Shown here: positions 6,135 to 12,739 of the stretch, piece after piece
How positions within the stretch are numbered: position 1 is the first letter of the stretch
How the letters are laid out: each line of letters begins with the position of its first letter
Program-made: the position numbers and the translations under genes
Notes under the pieces: generated by a model
What the model saw: only the letters and a program-made list of their open reading frames with translations
Database searches by the model: none
What the model was told of the DNA's origin: nothing
Origin: Firmicutes bacterium UBA4975
Lineage (GTDB): Bacteria; Bacillota; Proteinivoracia; UBA4975
Direction: 5' to 3'
DNA: 12,739 bases
Assembly: GCA_002397155.1 (NCBI GenBank)
Contig: DGZR01000065.1
Span: 6,937-19,675 of the forward strand

Positions 6135-7093
6135 GAATATCTCTCCTTTTCCATAGAGGATTTTTCCGGGGCACCCCACTTCTTGCCCTGCCAACTGTCC
6201 CGCCGGGCCAACTCGTTTTCTATAGCCATTAGGGTTTCCCACTTGCGCAGGCTCCAAGCTGGGGCCAGAAGCTGGGGAGCAGGGGCATCCCCGGTGAGCC
6301 TTTGGATCACCATCTGGGGCGGCAGCACTTCCAAGACGTCGGCCACCCAGTCGGCGTAGGTTTCTAGGTCGGGCAAGGGAACCAGGCCATTTTCCCAGAG
6401 GAGAGCCAGGGGTGTGTCCTTGAGAACGGTGAGCAGGTGGATTTTGATGCCATCCAGGCCCAGCCCGGCCAGGGCCCTTGCCGTGTCCAGCATCATCGCT
6501 TCGGTTTCTCCGGGCAGGCCCAGAATGATGTGGGCGCAGACCCGGATTCCCCGAGCCCGCAGGGCCCCCGCCGCCCGGATAAAACAGGCGCTGTCGTGAC
6601 CCCGATTGATCCGGCTGAGGGTGACGTCGTGGATAGACTGGAGCCCCAGCTCCACCCAGAGCCAGGTCCGGCGATTTATGGCAGTCAAAAGGTCCAGGAC
6701 TGCCGGAGGAAGGCAGTCGGGACGGGTAGAAATGGACAGCCCCACCACACCTTCTTGGGCCAGGGCCTGCCCGTACAAGTCTTTTAGCTTGTCGACCGGG
6801 GCCAGGGTATTGGTGTAGGCCTGAAAGTAGGCGATGAACTTTTGGACCTGGGGCCACTTTTCCCGGGCCCGGGCTCTGTTCCGGGCAAACTGCCGGGAGA
6901 GGTCAAGGCCGACCTCCCCGGCTAGATCACCGCTGCCCCGGGGGCTGCAGTAGATACAGCCGGGGGCGCCCCCGGCTCGGTTGGGGCAGGAAAGACCGGC
7001 GTCCAGGGGTATTTTTGCTACTTTTTCGCCAAAGACCGAAAGCAGGAGCTTGTTCCAACTGTAGTAGCGCCGTCCGGTCCAGGGTAGGACCAA
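6131..7093 (-). CDS. TIGR01212 / YtqA-type radical SAM protein (MnmL-like)
   Basis: 320 residues of the TIGR01212 radical SAM family (E. coli YhcC, B. subtilis YtqA). The cluster cysteines are C36, C46 and C49 in a C-x9-C-x2-C arrangement (LSCPNR...GCIYCS), in place of the classical CxxxCxxC spacing, as is normal for this family. Further family blocks are ISTRPD (121-126), VELGLQS (147-153), HIILGLPGET (188-197), QRLTGDAP (264-271) and a C-terminal WQGKK. The YtqA subgroup was recently linked to mnm5s2U synthesis in tRNA as MnmL, acting with the methylase MnmM; MnmM is not next to it here, so that role is a family-based suggestion. Start: the frame extends to 7156, but that codon lies in the promoter -10; GGGGAGGTG precedes a TTG at 7093, matching where family homology begins. 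First gene of the minus-strand unit reaching the lipoprotein gene. Confidence 0.9.
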   Translation of the reverse strand: MVLPWTGRRYYSWNKLLLSVFGEKVAKIPLDAGLSCPNRAGGAPGCIYCSPRGSGDLAGEVGLDLSRQFARNRARAREKWPQVQKFIAYFQAYTNTLAPVDKLKDLYGQALAQEGVVGLSISTRPDCLPPAVLDLLTAINRRTWLWVELGLQSIHDVTLSRINRGHDSACFIRAAGALRARGIRVCAHIILGLPGETEAMMLDTARALAGLGLDGIKIHLLTVLKDTPLALLWENGLVPLPDLETYADWVADVLEVLPPQMVIQRLTGDAPAPQLLAPAWSLRKWETLMAIENELARRDSWQGKKWGAPEKSSMEKERYS

Positions 7094-7155
7094 GGGCTTG
7101 CACCTCCCCCCCGGTTGTGGGATAGTCTTTTTAATGTAAGAACTACTGTAGGCCA

Positions 7156-7184
7156 AGTATAACAGCCCGAGAAGGGCGATTCAA
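7156..7184 (-). promoter_or_regulatory. Sigma-A-type promoter of the radical SAM operon
   Basis: Minus strand: -35 TTGAAT (7184-7179), 17-base spacer, -10 TATACT (7161-7156). The predicted transcript starts near 7149, giving a leader of about 56 bases before the TTG at 7093. The spacer holds a short inverted repeat (GCCC-GAGAA-GGGC, 7165-7177). It faces away from the DUF2161 gene, for which no convincing promoter is visible; TATAAC at 7158-7163 on the plus strand lacks a -35. Confidence 0.72.
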
Positions 7185-7207
7185 ACTTTATAGTAGGAGG
7201 GGAAGGC

Positions 7208-7873
7208 TTGGTTCGGGAAACAGAACTGTACCTGCCGGTGAAAGAATACTTGGAAGAACGGGGCTATACAGTGCGGGGAGAAGTGCGGTCCTGTGATCTA
7301 GCGGCAGTAAGGGGCGGAGAGCTCGTCTTGGTCGAGCTGAAAATGGCCTTTAACCTAGAACTGGTCCTCCAGGGCAACGAAAGAAAGCGGATCGCCGCCG
7401 CTGTTTTCTTAGCCGTCCCCCGACCGAAGAATTGTGCTTCAGCCCGCTGGCGCAAGATCCTGCGCTTGTGCCGGGCCTTAGGTCTAGGCCTGCTCACCGT
7501 GTCCCCCCGGGGGCTGGTGGAAGCTGCTTGCTTGCCCGCCCGGCAGGCACCCCCCAGGATCGCCGGGGAAAGGGAGCGCCTGGAGAAAGAATTTGGCGCT
7601 CGCACGGGGGACCACAACCTGGGGGGCAGCCGAGGTCGCCCCCTGGTCACCGCTTACCGGGAAAGGGCCCTGGCCATCGCCCGCTGCCTAGCCGAGGGAG
7701 AACTGCCCCTGGGAAAAATTCTGGCTGCTACCGGCATCGGCAATGCTGCCAGCCTGCTGCAAAAAAACCATTACGGCTGGTTTGAAAGGGTCCGCCGGGG
7801 GGTGTACTGCCTCAGCCCCGGGGGACGCCAAGCGCTGGAGGACTACGCTGACGTTTTAAAGCGCCTCGGGTAA
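7208..7873 (+). CDS. DUF2161 protein, putative PD-(D/E)XK phosphodiesterase
   Basis: 221 residues matching the DUF2161 family, described as putative PD-(D/E)XK-type phosphodiesterases. The nuclease-like core is near the N-terminus: D30 in RSCDLAAV and the E-x-K pair E43/K45 in LVLVELK. A conserved GDHNLGGSRGRPLVTAYRERAL block lies at 134-154, and the C-terminal 65 residues (LPLGKILAATGIGNAASLL...RRGVYCLSPGG) look like a winged-helix unit. A DNA or RNA substrate is possible but has not been established for this family as far as I know. It starts at TTG 7208 after AGGAGG with a 7-base spacing. It is divergent from the radical SAM gene and convergent with the aldo/keto reductase, 16 bases apart, so it is probably monocistronic. 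No methyltransferase, ATPase or other restriction/defence partner is adjacent. Confidence 0.82.
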   Translation: MVRETELYLPVKEYLEERGYTVRGEVRSCDLAAVRGGELVLVELKMAFNLELVLQGNERKRIAAAVFLAVPRPKNCASARWRKILRLCRALGLGLLTVSPRGLVEAACLPARQAPPRIAGERERLEKEFGARTGDHNLGGSRGRPLVTAYRERALAIARCLAEGELPLGKILAATGIGNAASLLQKNHYGWFERVRRGVYCLSPGGRQALEDYADVLKRLG

Positions 7874-7889
7874 AAAAAAAGAGCTTTCC

Positions 7890-8897
7890 TTACTTTTCCA
7901 GGGTCGCCGCCGTCTGCTTTAGCATCTGCCGGATGGGCAGCTCGTAGGGGCAGCGGCTTTCGCAGATACCACACTGAGTGCAGTCGGAGGCCTTGACCTC
8001 CAGGGCGCCGTACCGGTCCAGGGCCCACTCTTTGAGATTGTAACGGGTGTAATATCCCTCAAACAAGAAAATTGCCGGGATTTTTAAGCCGTGGGGGCAG
8101 GGCTGGCAGTATTCGCAGCGACGGCAGAAATTGGCGCCCAGGCCGGCGATAAGCTCTTCCAGCTCTTTTTTATCCGCCTGGCTCACTTTCATTTCTGGTA
8201 CTCGGCTGTTTTGCCGGACCTCGGCCAGGGACTGCATGCCGGGGATGGCCACATCCACCCAACCGCAGTTGATTATGTGGTCCAGGGCGGCGGTGGCCGC
8301 AGTCAGGGCGCCGCCGGCCAGGGGCTTCATGGCGATTGTGCCCAGGCCCAGGGCTCGGGCTTTTTTTAAGAGGGGCAAAGCTTGCTGCTCCAAGGGGTTG
8401 AAGGGTATCTGCAGGGTGTGAAAGCGGCCGCTTGTCACCCCGGTCTCCAAGATTTCCGGTTTGTGGCCGGTCAGACCGATGTAGCGGATTAAGCCCCGCC
8501 TTTTGGCTTCTTCCAGGGCCTCGAGAGCGCCGCCGGGGCCCAGGACCCGGTCCATCTCCTGGGCCGAGGCCACATTGTGCAGTTGGTAGAGATCGAGATA
8601 GGAACAGGCAAGGTTGGCCAGGCTGGTCTTAAGCTCCCGCCAGATGCCCTCATAATCCCGGGCGGCCGACTTGGAGGCTATATACCAGCCCTCCCGGCCC
8701 CGGGCCCGAAAATACTCTCCGATCTTTTCTTCGCTGTCGGTGTATAGGCGGGCGGTATCGATGAAATTGATGCCCTCATCCTTGCAGGCGTCAAGGATCT
8801 CCAGGGCCTCTTCCCGGCTCACCCTTTGGATTGGGATGCCGCCAAAGCCGATTACCGACAGATAGAGCTCGGTCGCCCCGAGTTTTGTGTAGCGCAT
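7890..8897 (-). CDS. Aldo/keto reductase with C-terminal double 4Fe-4S domain
   Basis: 335 residues. Residues 1 to about 245 form an aldo/keto reductase barrel with the catalytic tetrad D47, Y52, K76 and H107 visible (NFIDTARLY, IASKSA, YQLHN). The C-terminus carries two ferredoxin-type cysteine sets: C258, C261, C264, C267 (CRRCEYCQPCP) and C306, C309, C312, C316 (CTQCGICESRCP). This architecture is frequent in strict anaerobes and suggests reduction of a carbonyl substrate, or oxidation of an alcohol, with electron exchange through the clusters; the substrate is unknown. ATG at 8897 follows AGGAGG with a 7-base spacing. It is divergent from the TtcA-family gene across a 69-base region. A minus-strand TATAAT at 8920-8915 sits so near the binding site that it may not be the real -10. 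Confidence 0.93.
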   Translation of the reverse strand: MRYTKLGATELYLSVIGFGGIPIQRVSREEALEILDACKDEGINFIDTARLYTDSEEKIGEYFRARGREGWYIASKSAARDYEGIWRELKTSLANLACSYLDLYQLHNVASAQEMDRVLGPGGALEALEEAKRRGLIRYIGLTGHKPEILETGVTSGRFHTLQIPFNPLEQQALPLLKKARALGLGTIAMKPLAGGALTAATAALDHIINCGWVDVAIPGMQSLAEVRQNSRVPEMKVSQADKKELEELIAGLGANFCRRCEYCQPCPHGLKIPAIFLFEGYYTRYNLKEWALDRYGALEVKASDCTQCGICESRCPYELPIRQMLKQTAATLEK

Positions 8898-8920
8898 TGA
8901 CAGTCCTCCTCGGTATTATA

Positions 8921-8945
8921 TTGACACCCCCGGCTGTGCTATAAT
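8921..8945 (+). promoter_or_regulatory. Extended -10 promoter of the TtcA-family gene
   Basis: A perfect TATAAT (8940-8945) is preceded by TGC, giving the extended -10 motif TGnTATAAT. A perfect TTGACA (8921-8926) lies only 13 bases upstream, too close for the usual 16-18 spacing, so the extended -10 probably carries recognition. The start of transcription would fall near 8952, at the edge of the ribosome binding site. A minus-strand TATAAT (8920-8915) abuts the TTGACA. Confidence 0.6.
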
Positions 8946-8966
8946 CGGCAAAAGGAGGTGTGTCTA

Positions 8967-9701
8967 ATGGGCCAGCCCTTTCACCAGCATCTCTTCCCGC
9001 CGGTCAAAAAACTGGTCTGGCAGTACGATATGATCCGGGAAGGGGACAAAATCGCCCTGGGCCTTTCCGGAGGCAAGGACAGCCTGGTCGCCCTTTACAC
9101 CCTCTCCCGGCTCCGGCAGATGATTCCAGTAACTTATTCCCTGGAGGCAATCGCCGTGGACATGGGCTGGCCGGGGGTGGACTGGGGTCCGGTGGCGGCC
9201 TATTGTGAATCCTTGGGCCTGCCCTTTACCCTGGTGCCCAGCCGCCTGGGAGAAATCCTCTTTGCCGCCCGCCGGGAGACAAATCCCTGCTCCCTCTGTG
9301 CGAAAATACGGCGGGGTCTTTTACACAGCCAGGCCAAAATAAACGGCAGCAACGTGGTCGCCCTGGGTCACACCAGCGACGACGCCATCGAAACGGTGTT
9401 TTTGAATATGTTCTACGCCGGGCGCATCGACTGTTTTAAGCCCGCCAACAACCTGGATCGAACCGGCCTTCGCCTCATCAGGCCGCTGCTCTATGTCAGC
9501 GAAAGGACCACTGCCCTGGTGGCGAAAAAACTGGGGCTGCCGGTGCGGGAAAATCCCTGCCCGGCCAACGGCAAAAGCAAGCGCCAGGCTGTTAAGGAAG
9601 TGCTGGCCCGGCAGCGGTTAGAAGACAAATTCGCCGACGCCAGGCTGCTGGCTGCCGTCAAGGGCCTGTGGGATAGCCAGGCCCGCCAAGGATTATTATA
9701 A
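8967..9701 (+). CDS. TtcA-family PP-loop ATPase, probable tRNA thiolation enzyme
   Basis: 244 residues. The adenylating PP-loop SGGKDS is at 34-39 and the second ATP-site motif LGHTSDDAIET at 133-143. Three cysteines fit the TtcA pattern: C108 and C111 (PCSLC, followed by AKIRRG) and C198 (ENPCPANGKSKRQ). In TtcA such cysteines hold a 4Fe-4S cluster used to thiolate cytidine 32 of tRNA. The protein is shorter than E. coli TtcA (about 310 residues) and belongs to a broad set of TtcA-like proteins, so the exact nucleotide target is uncertain. The frame opens at a GTG (8958), but AAAGGAGG overlaps that codon and is well spaced from the ATG at 8967, which is chosen. The esterase gene follows after 81 bases and may share the transcript. 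Confidence 0.88.
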   Translation: MGQPFHQHLFPPVKKLVWQYDMIREGDKIALGLSGGKDSLVALYTLSRLRQMIPVTYSLEAIAVDMGWPGVDWGPVAAYCESLGLPFTLVPSRLGEILFAARRETNPCSLCAKIRRGLLHSQAKINGSNVVALGHTSDDAIETVFLNMFYAGRIDCFKPANNLDRTGLRLIRPLLYVSERTTALVAKKLGLPVRENPCPANGKSKRQAVKEVLARQRLEDKFADARLLAAVKGLWDSQARQGLL

Positions 9702-9782
9702 TACTTTTACCCCCTCCCCGCCAGCTAAAGCAGGAATTGTCCCCCGCCAAGTAGAAGTATATTGGCCAAAGGAGGTGCCCCC

Positions 9783-11633
9783 GTGGCTCTAGAATTATTT
9801 CCCACTCCCTCGTGGCCCCGGCCGAATTTTGCCATTCCCTTTTACCTTGAATGCAAGAAATACCCCCAGGACGGGGAGATGGCTGCCCGCCCCCTGCTGT
9901 GTGTTGCGGGGCCTGAGAATGGCGCTCCCGCCTCCTTTTGGGCCTGCGACAGAGAGAGCCTCTACCTGGCGGTAGAGGTCCCGGGTCGGGCCGAACCGGG
10001 AGGGAATGAGGCCTGGCGGTTCGGGGACGGTTTTTTGCTCACCGTGTCCCCTAAAGCGGAAGACGGTCCCGTCCACTGTTACACTTCCTTGGGCTTTGGC
10101 GGGACAAGCAGAAAGCCGCAAATCGTCGCCGTCAATCGCGACGGCACCTGGTTTCCTCCCTTGGACCTGGCCAAAGTAAAGTACCGGTTCCAGCAGGACA
10201 AGGATAAAGCCCGCTTTTCGGTGTCTGTTCCCTGGTCGGTCCTGGAACCTCTCCGTCCCCTGCTCTATGAGACCATCTCGGTAAACCTGACTGTCCTCCG
10301 CCGGAGCGAAGAGGGAAGGACGATCTACCAGCTCGCGGCCGACGAGGACTTCGACACTGAGAGTACGGCTCTCCGCCGCCTATTACCGGTAGGGTTTTCT
10401 TACGGCGATCTTAACCGCCCCTTAGCTCAGTCCTTTCTCACCCGCAACTGCTGGCGAGGCGCCGAACCCCTCCAGCTCAACCTGGGCCTGTACAACCCCG
10501 AGACCTGCACCGCCCGGCTGGACTTTATCATTAAGGACGGCGCCAATATCCTCGAGAGCCACAGCTCCAGTGTGGAGCTGGCCTCCGGCTGCCACCACTG
10601 GACCCTAAAGTGGAGCCCCCAGGGGCCCCTACCCACGGGCAAGTATTGCCTGGAGGTAGGCGGCCAGGGCGGAGGACGGAGCTACAAGAAGCAGCACCAT
10701 GTATACGTTCTCAACCCCCAGGAAGTAAGCGGGGTTCGCACCGACCTGCTCCGGCTGGAAGAGAATATTAACTGCCTTTACCCCGGCGCCGTCCTCACCG
10801 CCCTGGCCAAGCTGGAATGGCTGGAAAATTCTCTGGAGGATTGCACCTGGAAAACGCCGAACTTAGCCGGATTTACTGAAGCCAAGACCATGCGGGACAG
10901 TCTGCGCAAGGGATTAAACCCCTTGGCGGATGAGGCCGGATTGTCTCGGAGGGCCTTTCGTTCACCCGTCGATGGGAGCTTGCAGGCCTATTCTCTCTAC
11001 CTGCCCCGGGGCTTTAGCCTGGAGCAAAAGTGGCCGCTGCTGGTGTTCCTGCACGGCAATGGCGTCGACGAGCTGGCCCTGGCCGCTAATCCCGAGGCCC
11101 ATAAGCTAGCGGACCGGCTGGGGATGGTCCTCCTTTTTCCCCGAGCCCGCACTGTGGGCGGCTTTTACCTGGGGCCCGATGAAAAAGACGTCATGGCCAA
11201 CCTGGCTTTCCTAAAAAAACGCCTGCCCCTGGATTGGGACAGAATCTTTATCGGGGGCTTTTCTCTGGGCGGTTTTGGCGCTTGGCACATCGGCCTGCGC
11301 CATCCCGGGCATTTTGCCGGTATCGTCGTCATCTCCGGCGTACCCGCGCTGCCCCTGGCTGAAATTGAGGGGAGCGCCGAACACCAGTTTAACCCCGCCG
11401 ATTTTGCCGATAATGCCAAGAGGCTGTCCCTGTTGGTAATCCACGGCACCAAGGATAGCGCTGTCCCCGTTGACAGCGTGCGCAAGGTGATTGAGGCCTT
11501 ACGGGAGAAAGGGGCCGAACCGGTATATAAAGAGCACTTAAACGGCGGCCACGGCGACTGCGATTGGCCTGCCGACCTGGCCCCCTGGCTGAAGACAGCC
11601 CTGGGCCGAGCGGAAAGGACCCCCGGCGTTTAA
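9783..11633 (+). CDS. Multidomain esterase: CBM9-like N-terminus and alpha/beta-hydrolase C-terminus
   Basis: 616 residues in three parts. Residues 1 to about 205 resemble a CBM9/DOMON-type beta-sandwich (SFWACDRESLYLAVEVPG, then AWRFGDGFLLTVSP). Residues about 206-312 are beta-rich, perhaps an Ig-like domain. From about 385 an alpha/beta-hydrolase of the dienelactone-hydrolase / PHB-depolymerase-like esterase kind follows: oxyanion segment FLHGNG (422-427), nucleophile S494 in GGFSLGG, acid D558 in HGTKDSAVP, and H590 in GGHGDCDW. The triad is therefore complete. It probably cleaves an ester; the substrate is unknown. No signal peptide, lipobox or membrane segment is seen, so it appears cytoplasmic, which is odd for a CBM-like domain. 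Start: AAAGGAGG sits 7-8 bases before the GTG at 9783; an upstream in-frame TTG (9762) lies before the binding site and is rejected. The stop codon lies inside the terminator loop. Confidence 0.85.
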   Translation: MALELFPTPSWPRPNFAIPFYLECKKYPQDGEMAARPLLCVAGPENGAPASFWACDRESLYLAVEVPGRAEPGGNEAWRFGDGFLLTVSPKAEDGPVHCYTSLGFGGTSRKPQIVAVNRDGTWFPPLDLAKVKYRFQQDKDKARFSVSVPWSVLEPLRPLLYETISVNLTVLRRSEEGRTIYQLAADEDFDTESTALRRLLPVGFSYGDLNRPLAQSFLTRNCWRGAEPLQLNLGLYNPETCTARLDFIIKDGANILESHSSSVELASGCHHWTLKWSPQGPLPTGKYCLEVGGQGGGRSYKKQHHVYVLNPQEVSGVRTDLLRLEENINCLYPGAVLTALAKLEWLENSLEDCTWKTPNLAGFTEAKTMRDSLRKGLNPLADEAGLSRRAFRSPVDGSLQAYSLYLPRGFSLEQKWPLLVFLHGNGVDELALAANPEAHKLADRLGMVLLFPRARTVGGFYLGPDEKDVMANLAFLKKRLPLDWDRIFIGGFSLGGFGAWHIGLRHPGHFAGIVVISGVPALPLAEIEGSAEHQFNPADFADNAKRLSLLVIHGTKDSAVPVDSVRKVIEALREKGAEPVYKEHLNGGHGDCDWPADLAPWLKTALGRAERTPGV

Positions 11634-11648
11634 AGCGGGGGTTTTTTT
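11619..11648 (+). terminator. Intrinsic terminator overlapping the esterase stop codon
   Basis: A 7-bp stem (ACCCCCG, 11619-11625; CGGGGGT, 11636-11642) with a ten-base loop is followed by a T run (11642-11648). The TAA stop of the esterase gene (11631-11633) lies in the loop, so the left arm is coding sequence. Confidence 0.9.
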
Positions 11649-11664
11649 GTTGCCCGCGGGCTTC

Positions 11665-12739
11665 CTAGCCCGGCCTGCGGCAGTATTCGATGAATTCTTC
11701 CAGTTCGCTTTTTAGCTCTTCTTCTTTTTGCCGGGACAGTTCTACTTCAATGACCTGCTTTCCCGGGGGCAAACGGAGCAGTTGCAGGTAAGCCCGCACC
11801 GGCCGCCGGTAGATTGCCTCGGCCGCCATGGCGTAAAAACGGAGCTGGGGCGCGTAAGTATCTGCCAGGGACAGGGGACCCTGGGCAGGGATGAGGTTGG
11901 TCTTGTAATCGACCAGGGCCAGGTGGTCCCGGGCAAAGAGGAGCTGGTCAATCACTCCGTGGAAGAGGGCGTCCTGCAGACGGTAGTAAAATTCCTGTTC
12001 CCGGCAAGATTCGGTGTACTGACCGGGGGGGCCCGGGTCTAGGCGGTAGGCCTCCAGCAAGGCGCGGGCGGACTCCTGGACCTTTTGGGCCAGGGCGGGA
12101 GAGGCGGCGGGGAAGTATCGGGGCAAGAGCTCTTGAAACAGCGAGGGTAGATCCCTGTCGTCAGGGACGGTTTCCATGAGTCGGTGCAAAAGGGAGCCAA
12201 AGGCCGCCCCCCCGACGACTTCTTCCGAGTTTTCTACCGGGACCGGCATCCCTTCCGCCGGGGAGAGGTAGCGGCGGCGGAATTGCTCCCGGTCCCGCCG
12301 CCAGAGGAGGAACTGGGACATGCTAAAGTACCAGGCCGCCCCCACCTTGCTCGAGGATGGCGCCAGGCCGACCAGGGTCCCCCGGGGTAGAGCCGCCGGC
12401 GGGCCCGGCTGGGGCAGAGGCAGGGGAAAGCGGGGGCTGCCTTCTCCCGCCTTGGCCTCTTCTCTGTATTGAATCAGCTTCGGGGCCTCTTGGGCCAGGG
12501 CTCTGATCCAGGAGTTGAAAGATTGCTCCTCTTTTTCCTCGTCTTGGCCGAGGAAAATCAGCCGATCCCGGGCCCGGGTCATGGCCACATAGAGGAGGCG
12601 GATGTACTCGGCCAGTTCCTCTTGGCGCTCCTGTTCTTTTGCCTTTTCCCAGACGGGGCAGCGCCAAGGAAAGTTAAAGGCCAGCCCCCCATCGGTGTCG
12701 GCCAGGACGCTGCCGTAGGACGGCCTCAGCTTGGCATTG
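11665..12739 (-). CDS. addA: AddA C-terminal part (helicase-nuclease subunit), cut by window edge
   Basis: The open frame continues from the TAG at 11665 to the window edge, about 357 residues, and lacks its N-terminus. The conserved superfamily 1 helicase motif VI, RLLYVAMTRARDRL, occurs about 50 residues from the edge, so the GTG at 12588 within it is not a real start. After a linker, a RecB-type nuclease domain follows: FGSLLHRLME, then GVIDQLLF with the metal-binding Asp, VDYKT with the Asp and catalytic Lys, and the late YAPQLRFYA motif. AddA with AddB resects double-strand breaks for recombination and degrades linear DNA in Gram-positive and other bacteria; addB would be expected upstream, beyond the window. 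The gene is convergent with the esterase gene, 31 bases apart. A 6-bp hairpin (11657-11672) overlaps its stop codon but lacks a T run. Confidence 0.93.
   Translation of the reverse strand, partial: NAKLRPSYGSVLADTDGGLAFNFPWRCPVWEKAKEQERQEELAEYIRLLYVAMTRARDRLIFLGQDEEKEEQSFNSWIRALAQEAPKLIQYREEAKAGEGSPRFPLPLPQPGPPAALPRGTLVGLAPSSSKVGAAWYFSMSQFLLWRRDREQFRRRYLSPAEGMPVPVENSEEVVGGAAFGSLLHRLMETVPDDRDLPSLFQELLPRYFPAASPALAQKVQESARALLEAYRLDPGPPGQYTESCREQEFYYRLQDALFHGVIDQLLFARDHLALVDYKTNLIPAQGPLSLADTYAPQLRFYAMAAEAIYRRPVRAYLQLLRLPPGKQVIEVELSRQKEEELKSELEEFIEYCRRPG

Noticed and set aside
6135..6857. Upstream extension of the dehydrogenase frame
   Set aside because: It lies out of frame inside the radical SAM gene, has a low-complexity proline/glycine-rich translation, and the true start is fixed by a binding site at 6134.
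7094..7156. Longer N-terminus for the radical SAM protein
   Set aside because: The TTG at 7156 falls in the promoter -10, so it would not be transcribed from that promoter, and family homology begins after the TTG at 7093.
7208..7873. DUF2161 as part of a defence island
   Set aside because: The neighbours are metabolic and tRNA-modification genes; no methyltransferase, helicase, toxin or mobile element is adjacent. AddA is far away and is a core gene.
7864..7892. Possible shared terminator between DUF2161 and aldo/keto reductase genes
   Set aside because: There is a run of nine A (T on the minus strand), but no GC-rich stem precedes it on either strand.
11657..11672. Hairpin at the end of addA as terminator
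   Set aside because: The 6-bp stem is real, but the bases after it on the minus strand are not a T run.

Overview
The window reads as a GC-rich, low-drama stretch of a Bacillota (Firmicutes) chromosome, most likely an anaerobic member of the Clostridia / Desulfotomaculum-Moorella-type lineages. The reasons are strong AGGAGG-type ribosome binding sites, sigma-A-like promoters, a type II lipoprotein signal, AddA rather than RecB as the repair nuclease, and an oxygen-sensitive style of enzymes (radical SAM, double 4Fe-4S aldo/keto reductase). The genus is not resolved. About half of the start codons appear to be TTG. Gene density is very high: no stretch above 300 bases lacks a gene, and the longest gaps (about 80-115 bases) hold promoters, inverted repeats and terminators.

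Left part (1-7184, all minus strand). From right to left, a good promoter at 7156-7184 starts a run of tightly packed genes: a YtqA/MnmL-type radical SAM protein, a D-2-hydroxyacid dehydrogenase (TTGA overlap), a ribokinase (3-4 bases on) and an inosine-uridine-type nucleoside hydrolase (overlapping start). After a 10-bp hairpin comes a lipoprotein with a beta-propeller. The hydrolase and the ribokinase form a two-step nucleoside salvage module (nucleoside to base plus ribose, ribose to ribose-5-phosphate). A second promoter, overlaid by an 8-bp inverted repeat, then drives a tryptophanase-like lyase and RidA, and this unit ends at a clear intrinsic terminator. The lyase releases the reactive enamine 2-aminoacrylate, which RidA hydrolyses, so the pair makes chemical sense. 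A further minus-strand gene probably starts at base 50 and runs off the window.

Middle (7208-8897). A DUF2161 protein with a PD-(D/E)XK nuclease-like core is divergent from the radical SAM gene and convergent with an aldo/keto reductase carrying a C-terminal double 4Fe-4S module.

Right part (8921-12739). A strong extended -10 promoter drives a TtcA-family PP-loop ATPase. It is followed by a large three-part protein (CBM9-like N-terminal domain, beta-rich middle, serine esterase) that has no visible export signal. A terminator whose loop contains the esterase stop codon ends this unit. The C-terminal third of AddA (last helicase motif plus nuclease domain) enters from the right edge on the minus strand.

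No CRISPR array, transposon, tRNA, rRNA or phage gene was seen. I did not find an obviously new multi-gene defence or biosynthetic system. The most interesting items are the operator-like repeat on the tnaA-ridA promoter, the esterase fusion that looks cytoplasmic, and the hairpin ahead of the lipoprotein gene.
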